The notes under the pieces are model-generated. The model was not told the DNA's origin. It made no database searches and was given only the letters and a program-made list of their open reading frames with translations. 8,445 nucleotides of DNA, taken from assembly GCA_016649525.1 (NCBI GenBank), contig JAENXM010000066.1, positions 1 through 8,445 on the forward strand, read 5' to 3'. Source of the stretch: Actinomycetota bacterium. Its GTDB lineage: Bacteria; Actinomycetota; Geothermincolia; Fen-727; Anoxymicrobiaceae. Of this stretch, positions 1 through 7,397 are shown in pieces (position 1 is the stretch's first letter; each line of letters opens with the position of its first letter). The position numbers were made by a program, and so were the translations under genes.

Positions 1-177
1 AAACGCTGGCCCATCAAGTCTAAAAAGCTCACGAAGAACCTTACCTGGGTTCAGCTCGAGGGAATCTTTCTATTCAGGCTCGCTGCCTGCTTCGTCGTTT
101 TCTGCGCGGCTATGGCGCCGCTGGTCGCTGCGTTCTGGGCCATAGCCAACCGCGGGCAGATTCCGCCCGGCTGGTAG
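1..177 (+). CDS. C-terminal end of an unknown membrane protein (5' partial)
   Basis: The frame is open from base 1 to a TAG at 175-177 and encodes 58 residues. No ATG, GTG or TTG occurs in frame before Met38, so the start lies outside the window. A basic stretch (about residues 1-13, with Lys/Arg at 1, 2, 6, 8, 9 and 12) precedes a hydrophobic segment (about residues 22-49, rich in Phe, Ala, Val and Leu) long enough for one membrane helix. A short polar tail ends in PPGW. By the positive-inside rule the visible N-side would be cytoplasmic and the tail outside. I do not recognise the family and assign no function. The gene is convergent with the AIR-synthase-like gene, only 13 bp away, with no obvious terminator hairpin between them. 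Confidence 0.6.
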   Translation, partial: KRWPIKSKKLTKNLTWVQLEGIFLFRLAACFVVFCAAMAPLVAAFWAIANRGQIPPGW

Positions 178-190
178 AGGGGCCGGCACA

Positions 191-1144
191 TCAACCCGAG
201 AACAGCCCGGTAACGGGGTCTTTGTTCCAGTCCAGAAAAAGTGCGCTCTCGTCTCCCAGCTGAACCTTGATCTCCGAACCCTCCTCCACCTCGCCTATCC
301 GCGCCCGGCCCACGCCGGCTTCATCAAGAACAGCAAACACTGATTGGACACTCTCGGGAGGCACTGAGAGAAGGAATCCATATGATGGATAGGCCTTGAG
401 CCACCATTCGAGTTCGACGCTCTCGGGCACAGGTATGTCTTCCACCGAAACGCGCACCCCAACACCCGCGGATTCTAGCATCATGGCTAGAGTCCCGAGC
501 AATCCGGGGTTCGAGATGTCCCTGCAGGCCGAGCAAATCTCCCTTTCTGCGAGCTCGCACAGCGCCTCGAGCTTTCGGACCGTGCGTGAGCCATCCGCGC
601 CCGTCACTGTGTCCCACGCATAGAAGTCGGGATGCCTCCTTCCTTCCAGGTCGTACGCGACCATCAGGGCGTCCCCGGGCGTCGCGCCGTCTCCTCTGAG
701 GAGCTTTTTCGCAAAACCAGCGATCGAGACCGCCACAAGGGAGACGTCGTCCCACGGGCTCGTGTGCCCTCCGAGAAGGGGCACACCGTAATGCTCGAGG
801 CCCTTCTCCATTCCGGCCAGGAACTCATCGCGGTGCCCCACGGAGAACCCTCCGGAAAAGACGATCGAGAGAAGACCGAGCGGTCTGCCGCCCATCGCGT
901 AGACATCGTTGACGTTGACCGTCACCGCGCAGAAACCGGCGAAGAAGGGGTCCTCCAGCAGTTCCGGCCAGATTCCCTCGCCCGAAAGGAGCAGGTATCC
1001 TCCCTCGACGGCGACCGCGCCCGCGTCGTCACCGGGGCCCGTCGGCGATGTCCGGAGGAAAGGTCGGGCCCACGGCCCGATACATGCCTTACGCTTGATT
1101 CCCTCGTATTCCCTGAGGCCCCGGAGGATTCCTTCGAGTTCCAT
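191..1144 (-). CDS. AIR synthase-related protein (PurM/SelD/ThiL superfamily, COG2144-like)
   Basis: This 317-residue protein belongs to the PurM-like ATP-binding superfamily (PurM, SelD, ThiL, HypE), whose members activate a substrate with ATP. Visible landmarks are GDDA at residues 38-41 (the conserved N-terminal acidic motif), NVNDVYAMGGRP at 77-88 (the superfamily's dimer and nucleotide-site strand), a glycine turn GGH at 125-127, and DISNPGLLGTLAMMLE at 209-224 opening the C-terminal domain. The pattern and length best resemble COG2144, selenophosphate-synthetase-related proteins that include methanogenesis marker 2 and the sll0787-type family; no reaction is established for these. It is not a clear PurM, SelD or ThiL: SelD's catalytic N-terminal Cys/Sec loop is absent. 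The ATG at 1144 has no good Shine-Dalgarno site, but a TAGAAT box ends 6 bp upstream, suggesting a leaderless message. It stands alone on its strand, divergent from priA, so its neighbours give no clue to its substrate. Confidence 0.85.
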   Translation of the reverse strand: MELEGILRGLREYEGIKRKACIGPWARPFLRTSPTGPGDDAGAVAVEGGYLLLSGEGIWPELLEDPFFAGFCAVTVNVNDVYAMGGRPLGLLSIVFSGGFSVGHRDEFLAGMEKGLEHYGVPLLGGHTSPWDDVSLVAVSIAGFAKKLLRGDGATPGDALMVAYDLEGRRHPDFYAWDTVTGADGSRTVRKLEALCELAEREICSACRDISNPGLLGTLAMMLESAGVGVRVSVEDIPVPESVELEWWLKAYPSYGFLLSVPPESVQSVFAVLDEAGVGRARIGEVEEGSEIKVQLGDESALFLDWNKDPVTGLFSG

Positions 1145-1150
1145 GGCCCA

Positions 1151-1156
1151 ATTCTA
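1151..1156 (-). promoter_or_regulatory. Putative -10 box of the AIR-synthase-like gene
   Basis: On the minus strand TAGAAT (5/6 match to TATAAT) ends six bases before the ATG at 1144. Transcription starting about seven bases downstream would begin at or next to the start codon, giving a leaderless mRNA, which agrees with the lack of a Shine-Dalgarno site. I see no convincing -35 box: the best hexamer, TTGTCG (1171-1176), lies only 14 bp upstream of the -10. Confidence 0.4.
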
Positions 1157-1181
1157 CCGCACACTATCGACGACAACCCCG

Positions 1182-1209
1182 GTTACATGTGTGCGCCCGA
1201 TTGTATAAT
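1182..1209 (+). promoter_or_regulatory. Putative priA promoter
   Basis: A perfect TATAAT (1204-1209) is preceded, after 16 bp, by GTTACA (1182-1187; 4/6 match to TTGACA). The start site would be near 1216. That is downstream of the ATG at 1187 and a few bases upstream of the GTG at 1223, so this promoter favours the GTG start of priA and a very short leader. The box also lies within the divergent region shared with the AIR-synthase-like gene. Confidence 0.5.
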
Positions 1210-1222
1210 CAGACCCGAGGGG

Positions 1223-3694
1223 GTGAAGCGCACGCCGAATCAATACGTCGAAGTCATAATAGACACGCCGGTCCAGGAACTCGACCGACCGTTCCATTAC
1301 TCCGTTCCGGAGGAATTGAGGGAGAAGGTCGATATCGGGTCCCTCGTTCTGGTCCCCTTCACAAACCGCATGATGCTCGCATACGTGGTGGGGTTCCTCT
1401 CGCGGCCCGATGTCTCCCGCGTGAAGGGCATCTCGCGCGTCCTCGACGAGCCGCCACTCTTCGACTTCGACGCACAGCGCCTCTGCCACTCGATAGCGGC
1501 GCGCTACGCCTCATCGCTCTCCTCCGCCTTCCGGCTCGTCATGCCCCCCGGTCGCAGCCGCAAGGTCAAGCAGTACGTCTCCATGACAGTGGACCGCGAA
1601 GAAGCCCTGGGCATTCTCGGGGAGCGGCAGACCGCGCTCCGCGAAACCGTGGAGGTCCTCTCCGCTTCCGAGCGGGAAGTGGAGATCGGCACGCTGAAGA
1701 GCCATGTCGGTTCCCGCTCTGCGTCTTCCGCGGTCGCCTCGCTCGAGGAGAAGGGTATCGTCAAGCGCAGGTTCGTACTTACCGAGCCCGCGGCCAGCCC
1801 GGCGGCCCGTCTTGCAGTAAGGATAAGCCCGGACGCCCTCGATACCCTGGAGCAGGATAAGCTGCCGCCGCGCCAGCGCGACATCATGGGCCATCTGCTC
1901 GCCCACGACGGGGTGGAGTTCCAGAGCGACCTCTTACGCGTTTCCGGCGCGAGCGCGTCGAGCCTGAAGTCGCTTGCCCGGAAGGGGGTAGTCGAAATCG
2001 CGAGCGAGGAGCTTCTTCGCCAGCCGAGGCTGGGATACGGACGGGGGACCCTGGAGATACCGACACCCAACGAGCACCAGCGGGCCGCGATCGACCGCAT
2101 CACCAGGGCGCTGGATGAGAAACGCCACGGGGTCTTCCTCCTGGAAGGCGTGACGGGTTCTGGGAAGACGGAGGTCTACCTGCGCGCGATCGAGAGGGTC
2201 CTCGCACTCGGTCGAAGCGCAATAGTACTGGTACCGGAGATCTCGCTCACTCCACAGACCCTCGAGCGCTTCTCGTCGCGCTTCCCCGGAAAGGTAGCTG
2301 TCCTTCACAGCCGGCTGTCGACCGGCGAGAGGTTCGACCAGTGGAGGGGTATCCGGGAGGGCCGCTACAGTGTCGTCGTCGGAGCGCGCTCCGCCCTCTT
2401 CGCCCCTCTCGCGAACCTCGGACTCATCGCCATAGACGAGGAGCATGAGCCATCCTATAAAAGCGATACGGCGCCGCGTTACCACGCGAGGGAGGTGGCC
2501 GAGTCGAAGGCCCGCATGGCCGGAGCAGTCGTCATACTAGGCAGCGCTACTCCAGCGCTCGAGTCCGTCGAGAAGGCGCGCGCGGGCACCTACGAGCACC
2601 TCGTCCTCCCCAACCGCATAGACAACCGGCCTCTGCCCGCGGTGGAGGTAGTGGACATGAAGTCCGTCGGGGGCGCGGGCGAGGTGCCGCTCGTTTCTCC
2701 CCTGCTCCTCGACGCGCTCGTCAGGACCGTCGCGGCAGGCGAGCAGGCGATACTGTTCCTGAACAGGAGGGGGTTCGCCAACTACCTGCAGTGCCGCTCC
2801 TGCGGACACATCATGGGCTGCGACGAATGCGAGGTGAGCCTTTCTTACCACAGGAAGGGTGACATGCTCATGTGCCACCACTGCGGCAAGACCTGGAATG
2901 TCCCTAAAGAATGCCCCAACTGCGGACGGGGTCCGCTCAGGCAGTTCGGCGCGGGCACCCAGCGCGTCGAGGACGAGGTCAGGAAGAACCTCCCCGACGT
3001 ATCGATTATCAGGATGGACACCGACACAACGACCACCAAGGACGCCCACTGGATACTTCTCGGCGCGTTCAGCGCAGGCGAGGCCCAAATACTTATCGGA
3101 ACGCAGATGATTGCCAAGGGCCTCGACATCCCGGGCGTGACCCTCGTCGGCGTGATAAACGCGGATACCGCTCTCGCGCTCCCCGACTTCCGCGCGAGCG
3201 AGCGCACCTATCAGCTCCTGACACAGGTCAGCGGGCGTGCCGGGCGGGGCTTGAGGCCCGGGCGCGTCATCGTCCAGACGTTCAACCCGGAGCACCCGGC
3301 AGTCCGCGCTCTAACCGGCAACACAGAGGATTTCATCGAGGCCGAGCTCGAGATGCGACGAAGTGCCCTTTACCCGCCGTTTGTAGACCTTGTCAACGTC
3401 CACGTGACCTCGGCGAACCTCACGGCTGCCGCCCGCTCCGCGGAGAGGATGAGAAAGATACTCGAAGGCGACCTCGCCGGCTGCGGCGTCACCATACTGG
3501 GTCCCGCCCCCAGCCCCCTTTCACGACTACGCGGCCAGTACCGGTGGCACATCCTGCTGAAGAGCGGCGACATCAACGCGATTTCAGAAAAGCTGAAGGC
3601 TTCAGTCGGCCGCTTCTACGAGTACGCGAAGAAGTTCCCGGCCGGTAAAGACGTGAAGGTATCTTTGGACGTGGACCCTGTCTCACTCCTGTAA
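1223..3694 (+). CDS. priA: Primosomal replication-restart helicase PriA
   Basis: PriA recognises abandoned replication forks, unwinds the lagging arm 3'-5' with ATP, and helps reload the replicative helicase. From the GTG at 1223 it has 823 residues, normal for the family. In order: a 3'-DNA-binding domain (about 7-105, opening YVEVIIDTPVQELDRPFHYS), a winged-helix region (about 130-280), Walker A GVTGSGKT (309-316), DEEH (405-408), GSATP (440-444), an inserted zinc-binding module with eight cysteines (524, 527, 533, 536, 551, 554, 564, 567), then GTQMIAKG (626-633) and SGRAGRG (670-676) in the second helicase lobe, and a C-terminal domain. No key residue is missing. The start is a choice: the GTG has GAGGGG directly before it, unusually close, while an in-frame ATG at 1187 has no ribosome site and lies upstream of the TATAAT. 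B. subtilis PriA begins about where the GTG start does. It converges on the radical SAM gene, 26 bp away. Confidence 0.95.
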   Translation: MKRTPNQYVEVIIDTPVQELDRPFHYSVPEELREKVDIGSLVLVPFTNRMMLAYVVGFLSRPDVSRVKGISRVLDEPPLFDFDAQRLCHSIAARYASSLSSAFRLVMPPGRSRKVKQYVSMTVDREEALGILGERQTALRETVEVLSASEREVEIGTLKSHVGSRSASSAVASLEEKGIVKRRFVLTEPAASPAARLAVRISPDALDTLEQDKLPPRQRDIMGHLLAHDGVEFQSDLLRVSGASASSLKSLARKGVVEIASEELLRQPRLGYGRGTLEIPTPNEHQRAAIDRITRALDEKRHGVFLLEGVTGSGKTEVYLRAIERVLALGRSAIVLVPEISLTPQTLERFSSRFPGKVAVLHSRLSTGERFDQWRGIREGRYSVVVGARSALFAPLANLGLIAIDEEHEPSYKSDTAPRYHAREVAESKARMAGAVVILGSATPALESVEKARAGTYEHLVLPNRIDNRPLPAVEVVDMKSVGGAGEVPLVSPLLLDALVRTVAAGEQAILFLNRRGFANYLQCRSCGHIMGCDECEVSLSYHRKGDMLMCHHCGKTWNVPKECPNCGRGPLRQFGAGTQRVEDEVRKNLPDVSIIRMDTDTTTTKDAHWILLGAFSAGEAQILIGTQMIAKGLDIPGVTLVGVINADTALALPDFRASERTYQLLTQVSGRAGRGLRPGRVIVQTFNPEHPAVRALTGNTEDFIEAELEMRRSALYPPFVDLVNVHVTSANLTAAARSAERMRKILEGDLAGCGVTILGPAPSPLSRLRGQYRWHILLKSGDINAISEKLKASVGRFYEYAKKFPAGKDVKVSLDVDPVSLL

Positions 3695-3704
3695 GAAGGG
3701 GTCA

Positions 3705-3714
3705 GGTCTAGACC
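3705..3714. repeat. Perfect 10-bp palindrome between convergent genes
   Basis: GGTCTAGACC is fully self-complementary and fills much of the 26-bp gap between the priA stop and the radical SAM stop. An alternative fold pairs GGTC (3700-3703) with GACC (3711-3714) around a 7-nt loop. Neither is followed by a T-run on either strand, so I do not call it an intrinsic terminator. Its role is unknown. Confidence 0.5.
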
Positions 3715-3720
3715 AGGGGG

Positions 3721-4977
3721 TTACTCCATGGGGATTCGGTCCATCGGGTATGGGAGCGGCACATCGGGCGGGATCTTGTGGATGTACCTGCGGCGGAACT
3801 CGGGGTCCTGCATCCTGCACGGCACCGTCTTTTTCCTGTACTCGGGGTGGACGCGCATCCTGTTCCAGATGACCCTCAGCGTCTCTTCCTTGACGTTCCC
3901 GAAATGCAGCGGCGTGAAGTCGCACGGCGTGACGAACCCGTCGTGCGTTATGTGCAGCTGGAACTTGGCCCCGAAGCACCCTATGATGTCGGTCTCGTTC
4001 ACGTAGGACATCGTCACGACTTTCGGCCCGGACTTCCGCGCGTACTGCCCCTCCTGGAGCTCCGACAGGACCCTGTGCTCCTCCGGGGTCAGAAGCAGGT
4101 CCTCCCGCTCCAGCATCTTTCCGGTCGGAGTCACGTCGAAGATGGTGAGCTCGCTGACACCCAGTCTCTCCCCCAGTCTGAAGAACCGCTCGTGGTACTT
4201 CCGCGCCACCGACTCGTGCGTGGCAAACGTGCTTATCCCGACGGACATACCTTCGTCAACCGAATAACGTATGCCCTCGCAGGCCCTCTCGAAAAGGCCT
4301 TCGACATCTCTTGTCCTGTCGTGCTCTTCCACATCGGGGCTGTCCAGGCTCACGAACACGACCTTAAGCCCGGCCTCCTTGAGTTCTCTCGTCCGCTCTC
4401 TGTCCAGGAAGTATCCGCTCGTGAAGATCTGAGGGATCGCATCGCAGGTCCCCACTTGAGATATCAGCTCCGGCAGGTCCTCGCGCATCATGGGCTCGCC
4501 CCCGGTAAGAACGATCGTACCTACCATCATGTCCGCGCACTGCCTTATGACATCCTTTGCCAGCCCGGTGTCCATCTCTCCGTCAGCCGGTCTGCGGTGG
4601 GCCGAGCAGTGATAACAGGAACACGGGCACCTGGCCGTCACGGCGAAGGTCACAGCGGCCGGACCGCCTGCCATGTGAAGGTCGCGCCTCACACCGGCGC
4701 GCATCACCCTACGGTAGGCCTCGGTACCGAACGGCGGTATGTAGAAGGTGTAGTGGCCCGGAGACGCGTACTTCGTGAAAGGTATCCGCCCACGGAACGC
4801 GCTGACCACGAAGCATCCGAGCGAGAAGGAGAGCGGCATCTTCGGAGGACCCAGGTTCCGGTAGAAGAAACGTCGGAGCCTCCGTAGAGGCGGCCGGTTT
4901 ATCGCGAAACCGTTCCCGCACGCCGGCTCAGATTCTCCCACAAAGTGTTTATCGGTCAGATCATCCACGTGAGTCAT
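3721..4977 (-). CDS. Radical SAM protein with reduced SPASM-like C-terminus, function unknown
   Basis: This 418-residue protein should cleave S-adenosylmethionine at a [4Fe-4S] cluster to make a 5'-deoxyadenosyl radical. The cluster motif CX3CX2C is Cys117, Cys121, Cys124 within ARCPCSCYHCSA; Cys119 is an extra cysteine inside it. GGEP (159-162), the SAM-binding motif, follows. The C-terminus has Cys334, Cys352 (in PCDFTPLHFGN) and Cys387 (in PCRMQDPEF), spaced like a shortened SPASM or Twitch domain for an auxiliary Fe-S cluster. About 105 residues precede the radical SAM core, a longer N-terminus than usual, with a hydrophobic patch near 49-60. The CDFTPL-FGN and CRMQ signature is, from memory, typical of a widespread uncharacterised family; SPASM relatives mature peptides or cofactors, but no precursor peptide is visible here. 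ATAGGAG lies three bases before the ATG. It begins 34 bp after nrdJ on the same strand and is probably cotranscribed with it. Confidence 0.85.
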   Translation of the reverse strand: MTHVDDLTDKHFVGESEPACGNGFAINRPPLRRLRRFFYRNLGPPKMPLSFSLGCFVVSAFRGRIPFTKYASPGHYTFYIPPFGTEAYRRVMRAGVRRDLHMAGGPAAVTFAVTARCPCSCYHCSAHRRPADGEMDTGLAKDVIRQCADMMVGTIVLTGGEPMMREDLPELISQVGTCDAIPQIFTSGYFLDRERTRELKEAGLKVVFVSLDSPDVEEHDRTRDVEGLFERACEGIRYSVDEGMSVGISTFATHESVARKYHERFFRLGERLGVSELTIFDVTPTGKMLEREDLLLTPEEHRVLSELQEGQYARKSGPKVVTMSYVNETDIIGCFGAKFQLHITHDGFVTPCDFTPLHFGNVKEETLRVIWNRMRVHPEYRKKTVPCRMQDPEFRRRYIHKIPPDVPLPYPMDRIPME

Positions 4978-5011
4978 GTTCTCCTATGAAATGGTGCGAA
5001 TCAAGGGGCTA

Positions 5012-7210
5012 TCAAGGCCCGCAGTGCGAGAAGCCGCACGAGCGGCAGACCCTGCACCCGCCCTCGAGCTCCATCGCGGCACCGCACTCCGGGCAGACCA
5101 TGTAGCCCTCGCCCTCCTCGCCGTACGCGAGAAAGAAGCCGTTCGCCGCGAGGTAATCCTCTATGGCCCGCCCTATCGCGTCGGGACATGAAAGTACCTC
5201 GGCCTGCTCGCTCTTTATCGAGGACAGGCAGCGTATACCCTTGAGCTGCTCGGTTATCTCGCTGATGTCTATTCCCGAGCGAAGGCCGAGGGATATCAGG
5301 CGGCTCGTCGCCTCCGACTGCGAAGGACATCCGCCGGCGCGCCCGAGCGCCGTGAATACCTCGCAGATCCCGTCGTCGTCGGAGTTCACCGTGACGTAGA
5401 GGTTACCGCAGCCTATCTTCACCTTTTTCGTTGTCCCGCTAGTCACCTTCTGGCGCTCGCGGGGCCTGATGCCGTATCCCGGCAGGCCGTGCCCCCGGTA
5501 AAGGACCTGCTGCGGCCTGCTCCCGTAACGGTAGATAGTCACGCCCTTGCACCCCAGCTCGTATGCGAGCAGGTACAGCCTTTCTACGTCTTCGATGGTG
5601 GCGTCCTGCGGCAGGTTGACGGTCTTGCTCACAGCGTTGTCCGTGAACTCCTGGAAGGCGGCCTGCATCCTTATATGCCACTCCGGCTCCACCTCGTGCG
5701 CGCTCACGAATGCCCTTTTCACTTCCTCGGGTATCCCCTCTATTTCCCCCACAGAGCCGTACTCCGCGACCCTGTCGACCAGCTCATCGGAAAGGAAGCC
5801 CTCTTCGCGGGCAACCCTCAGGAACTCCGGATGGACCTCGAGAAGCCTCTCGTCATCGAGGACCCTCCGCTCGTAGGCCACCGCAAAAAGAGGCTCGATG
5901 CCGCTGGAGCACCCGGCGATTATGCTTATGGAACCGGTCGGGGCGATGGTGGTCGTCGTCGCGTTCCGAAGGGGGGCGGAACCCTCCCCGGCATGCCGGC
6001 TCTTGTCGAAGTTCGGGAAAGGCCCGCGCCCCGCAGCGAGCGCCTCTGAAGTCTCCCTGGAGACGCGCGAGACAAAAGACATCACCTCACGGGCGGTATC
6101 CAGCGCCTCGTCGGAATCGTACGGGATGCCGAGCTTGACCAGCATGTCGGCAAAGCCCATCACGCCTAGGCCTACCTTCCTGTTTCCCTTTGTCAGCGCC
6201 TCGATCTTATCGAGCGGGTACTTGCTGACGTCTATCACGTTATCCAGGAAATGGACCGCCTCGCGCACCAGGGAGTCCAGGTGGTCCCAATCGATGGTCG
6301 GCCTTCCGCCTTTATCGCTTACCAAAAGCCCAAGGTTTATGCTCCCCAGGTTGCAGGACTCGAAGGGTAAGAGTGGCTGCTCGCCGCAGGGGTTCGTGCT
6401 CTCTATCTCACCCAGGGCCGGCGTGGGGTTCCCCTCGTTCATGCGGTCGAGGAAGATGACACCTGGCTCGCCTGTCTTCCAGGCGACCGTCGCTATCTCG
6501 TCCATCACCTCGCGCGCGTCGAGCCTGTCGGTCACCTCGCCATTCTTGGGATTGACAAGGTCGTACTCTATCCCTTCGGAAAGCGCCTTCACGAACTCCG
6601 GGGTAAGCGCCACGGAGATATTGAAGTTATTGAGCAGGTGGTACTCGGCCTTCGAGTGGATGAACTCCAGGATGTCGGGGTGGTCGACGCGCAGGATCCC
6701 CATGTTGGCGCCGCGCCTCGTGCCGCCCTGCTTGACCGTCTCCGTGGCCGCGTCGAAGACCGTCATGAACGAGACCGGCCCGCTCGCTATACCCTTTGTC
6801 GACATCACAACGTCGTTTCGTGGCCTCAAGCGCGAGAAGCTGAAGCCGGTCCCGCCGCCGGACTTATGTATGAGGGCCATCTCCTTGACCGCCTCGAATA
6901 TCCCCTCCATGCTGTCGTCCACCGGGAGCACGAAGCATGCGGAAAGCTGCCCCAGGTCGCGGCCGGCGTTCATCAACGTCGGAGAGTTGGGCAGGAACTC
7001 GAGCGACGTCATCATATCGAGGAACGTCTCATAAGAACGCTGGACTTCCTTATCACCGCAGTAAGGCCTGTCGGCGTCAGCGACGGCGCGCGCCACCCGC
7101 TCGAGCATCTCCATCGGGGTCTCCGTGAGGTTCCCATCGGCTTCCCGCGCGAGGTATCGACGCTCGAGCACCTTTATGGCATTCTCGGAAAGTGCAGGCT
7201 CTCTGGCCAA
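5012..7210 (-). CDS. nrdJ: Class II (adenosylcobalamin-dependent) ribonucleoside-diphosphate reductase
   Basis: NrdJ reduces ribonucleotides to deoxyribonucleotides, using adenosylcobalamin to form a thiyl radical, so it needs neither oxygen nor a separate radical subunit. The 732-residue protein shows NPCGE at 273-277, giving the active-site Asn273, thiyl Cys275 and Glu277. Cys92 (in SACFVLP) and Cys286 (in FESCNLGS) form the reducible pair; the 11-residue spacing from Cys275 to Cys286 matches Thermotoga NrdJ. ATPTGS-like IAPTGSISI is at 422-430. After the barrel come a TSCPD-type domain (about 594-690) and a C-terminal cysteine cluster (706, 709, 719, 722, 725, 730), which supplies a zinc ribbon and probably the thiols that re-reduce the active site. 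I see no N-terminal ATP-cone and no intein. The start is TTG, set by AGAGGTG five bases upstream; an in-frame stop lies 21 bases before it. The protein needs B12, but no cobalamin riboswitch is evident in the leader. Likely operon partner: the downstream radical SAM gene. Confidence 0.95.
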   Translation of the reverse strand: MAREPALSENAIKVLERRYLAREADGNLTETPMEMLERVARAVADADRPYCGDKEVQRSYETFLDMMTSLEFLPNSPTLMNAGRDLGQLSACFVLPVDDSMEGIFEAVKEMALIHKSGGGTGFSFSRLRPRNDVVMSTKGIASGPVSFMTVFDAATETVKQGGTRRGANMGILRVDHPDILEFIHSKAEYHLLNNFNISVALTPEFVKALSEGIEYDLVNPKNGEVTDRLDAREVMDEIATVAWKTGEPGVIFLDRMNEGNPTPALGEIESTNPCGEQPLLPFESCNLGSINLGLLVSDKGGRPTIDWDHLDSLVREAVHFLDNVIDVSKYPLDKIEALTKGNRKVGLGVMGFADMLVKLGIPYDSDEALDTAREVMSFVSRVSRETSEALAAGRGPFPNFDKSRHAGEGSAPLRNATTTTIAPTGSISIIAGCSSGIEPLFAVAYERRVLDDERLLEVHPEFLRVAREEGFLSDELVDRVAEYGSVGEIEGIPEEVKRAFVSAHEVEPEWHIRMQAAFQEFTDNAVSKTVNLPQDATIEDVERLYLLAYELGCKGVTIYRYGSRPQQVLYRGHGLPGYGIRPRERQKVTSGTTKKVKIGCGNLYVTVNSDDDGICEVFTALGRAGGCPSQSEATSRLISLGLRSGIDISEITEQLKGIRCLSSIKSEQAEVLSCPDAIGRAIEDYLAANGFFLAYGEEGEGYMVCPECGAAMELEGGCRVCRSCGFSHCGP

Positions 7211-7215
7211 CCGTT

Positions 7216-7222
7216 CACCTCT
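7216..7222 (-). promoter_or_regulatory. Ribosome binding site fixing the TTG start of nrdJ
   Basis: AGAGGTG on the minus strand sits five bases before TTG at 7210-7208. Upstream in the same frame a TGA is reached after seven codons with no ATG or GTG between. The next downstream Met codons (residues 33 and 35) would cut into the N-terminal domain, so TTG is the best-supported start. Confidence 0.75.
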
Positions 7223-7243
7223 CGAACCACATCAGAATATTAA

Positions 7244-7272
7244 GGGTCGCTCTGGCCCAGAAGCGGCAACCC
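7244..7272 (-). other. Imperfect stem-loop in the nrdJ 5' leader
   Basis: The leader can pair GGG(T/C)-type outer bases (7244-7246 with 7267-7271), CGC (7248-7250 with 7263-7265) and TCTG (7251-7254 with 7258-7261) around a 3-nt loop, with a single-A bulge, an AA bulge and one G-T pair. It lies between the putative -10 box and the ribosome site. The bases after it on the minus strand are AT-rich (TTAATATT) but not a T-run. It may be a leader structure affecting translation or stability; no known riboswitch motif is recognisable. Confidence 0.3.
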
Positions 7273-7302
7273 GTTATACGGCTATGAAAAACCAACAACC
7301 TA

Positions 7303-7308
7303 ATTATA
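7303..7308 (-). promoter_or_regulatory. Putative nrdJ -10 box
   Basis: The minus strand reads a perfect TATAAT. The -35 candidate 16 bp upstream, TTATTA (7325-7330), matches only 3/6, so the promoter may need an activator or be weak. Transcription from about 7296 would give a leader of about 86 nt before the TTG start. I found no convincing NrdR box near it. Confidence 0.4.
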
Positions 7309-7367
7309 GAAGACAGGCACGACGTAATAAATGCGCCCTGCCTGAATTCGTCGGTCATCTTCTCATG

Positions 7368-7397
7368 CTGACCTTCTTCCGCCTTTTATGATATATA
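7368..7397 (+). promoter_or_regulatory. Putative promoter of the BKACE gene
   Basis: CTGACC (7368-7373, 4/6 to TTGACA) and TATATA (7392-7397, 4/6 to TATAAT) are separated by 18 bp. TATGAT (7387-7392) is a better -10 match but has no -35 at proper distance. The start site would fall near 7404, inside the first copy of the 16-bp tandem repeat. Confidence 0.3.

Noticed and set aside
117..125. Start codon ATG inside the first partial gene as its true start
   Set aside because: A start at Met38 would leave a 21-residue product beginning inside the membrane segment, whereas the frame is open to the window edge with a sensible basic flank.
632..1186. Long in-frame upstream extension of priA giving a 1020-residue protein
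   Set aside because: It lies antisense to the conserved AIR-synthase-like gene, has no PriA-like or other domain pattern, and PriA homologues start near 1223.
3778..4887. Open frame of 369 codons on the plus strand
   Set aside because: It is antisense to the radical SAM gene, has a Pro/His/Arg-rich low-information composition, and the opposite strand carries clear catalytic motifs.
5898..7034. Open frame of 378 codons on the plus strand
   Set aside because: It is antisense to the conserved core of nrdJ and Ser-rich without domain features, as expected from GC-rich codon shadowing.
7125..7391. Small plus-strand frame reaching into the nrdJ-BKACE gap
   Set aside because: It begins antisense within nrdJ, has no ribosome site, and its 3' part covers promoter-like AT-rich sequence.
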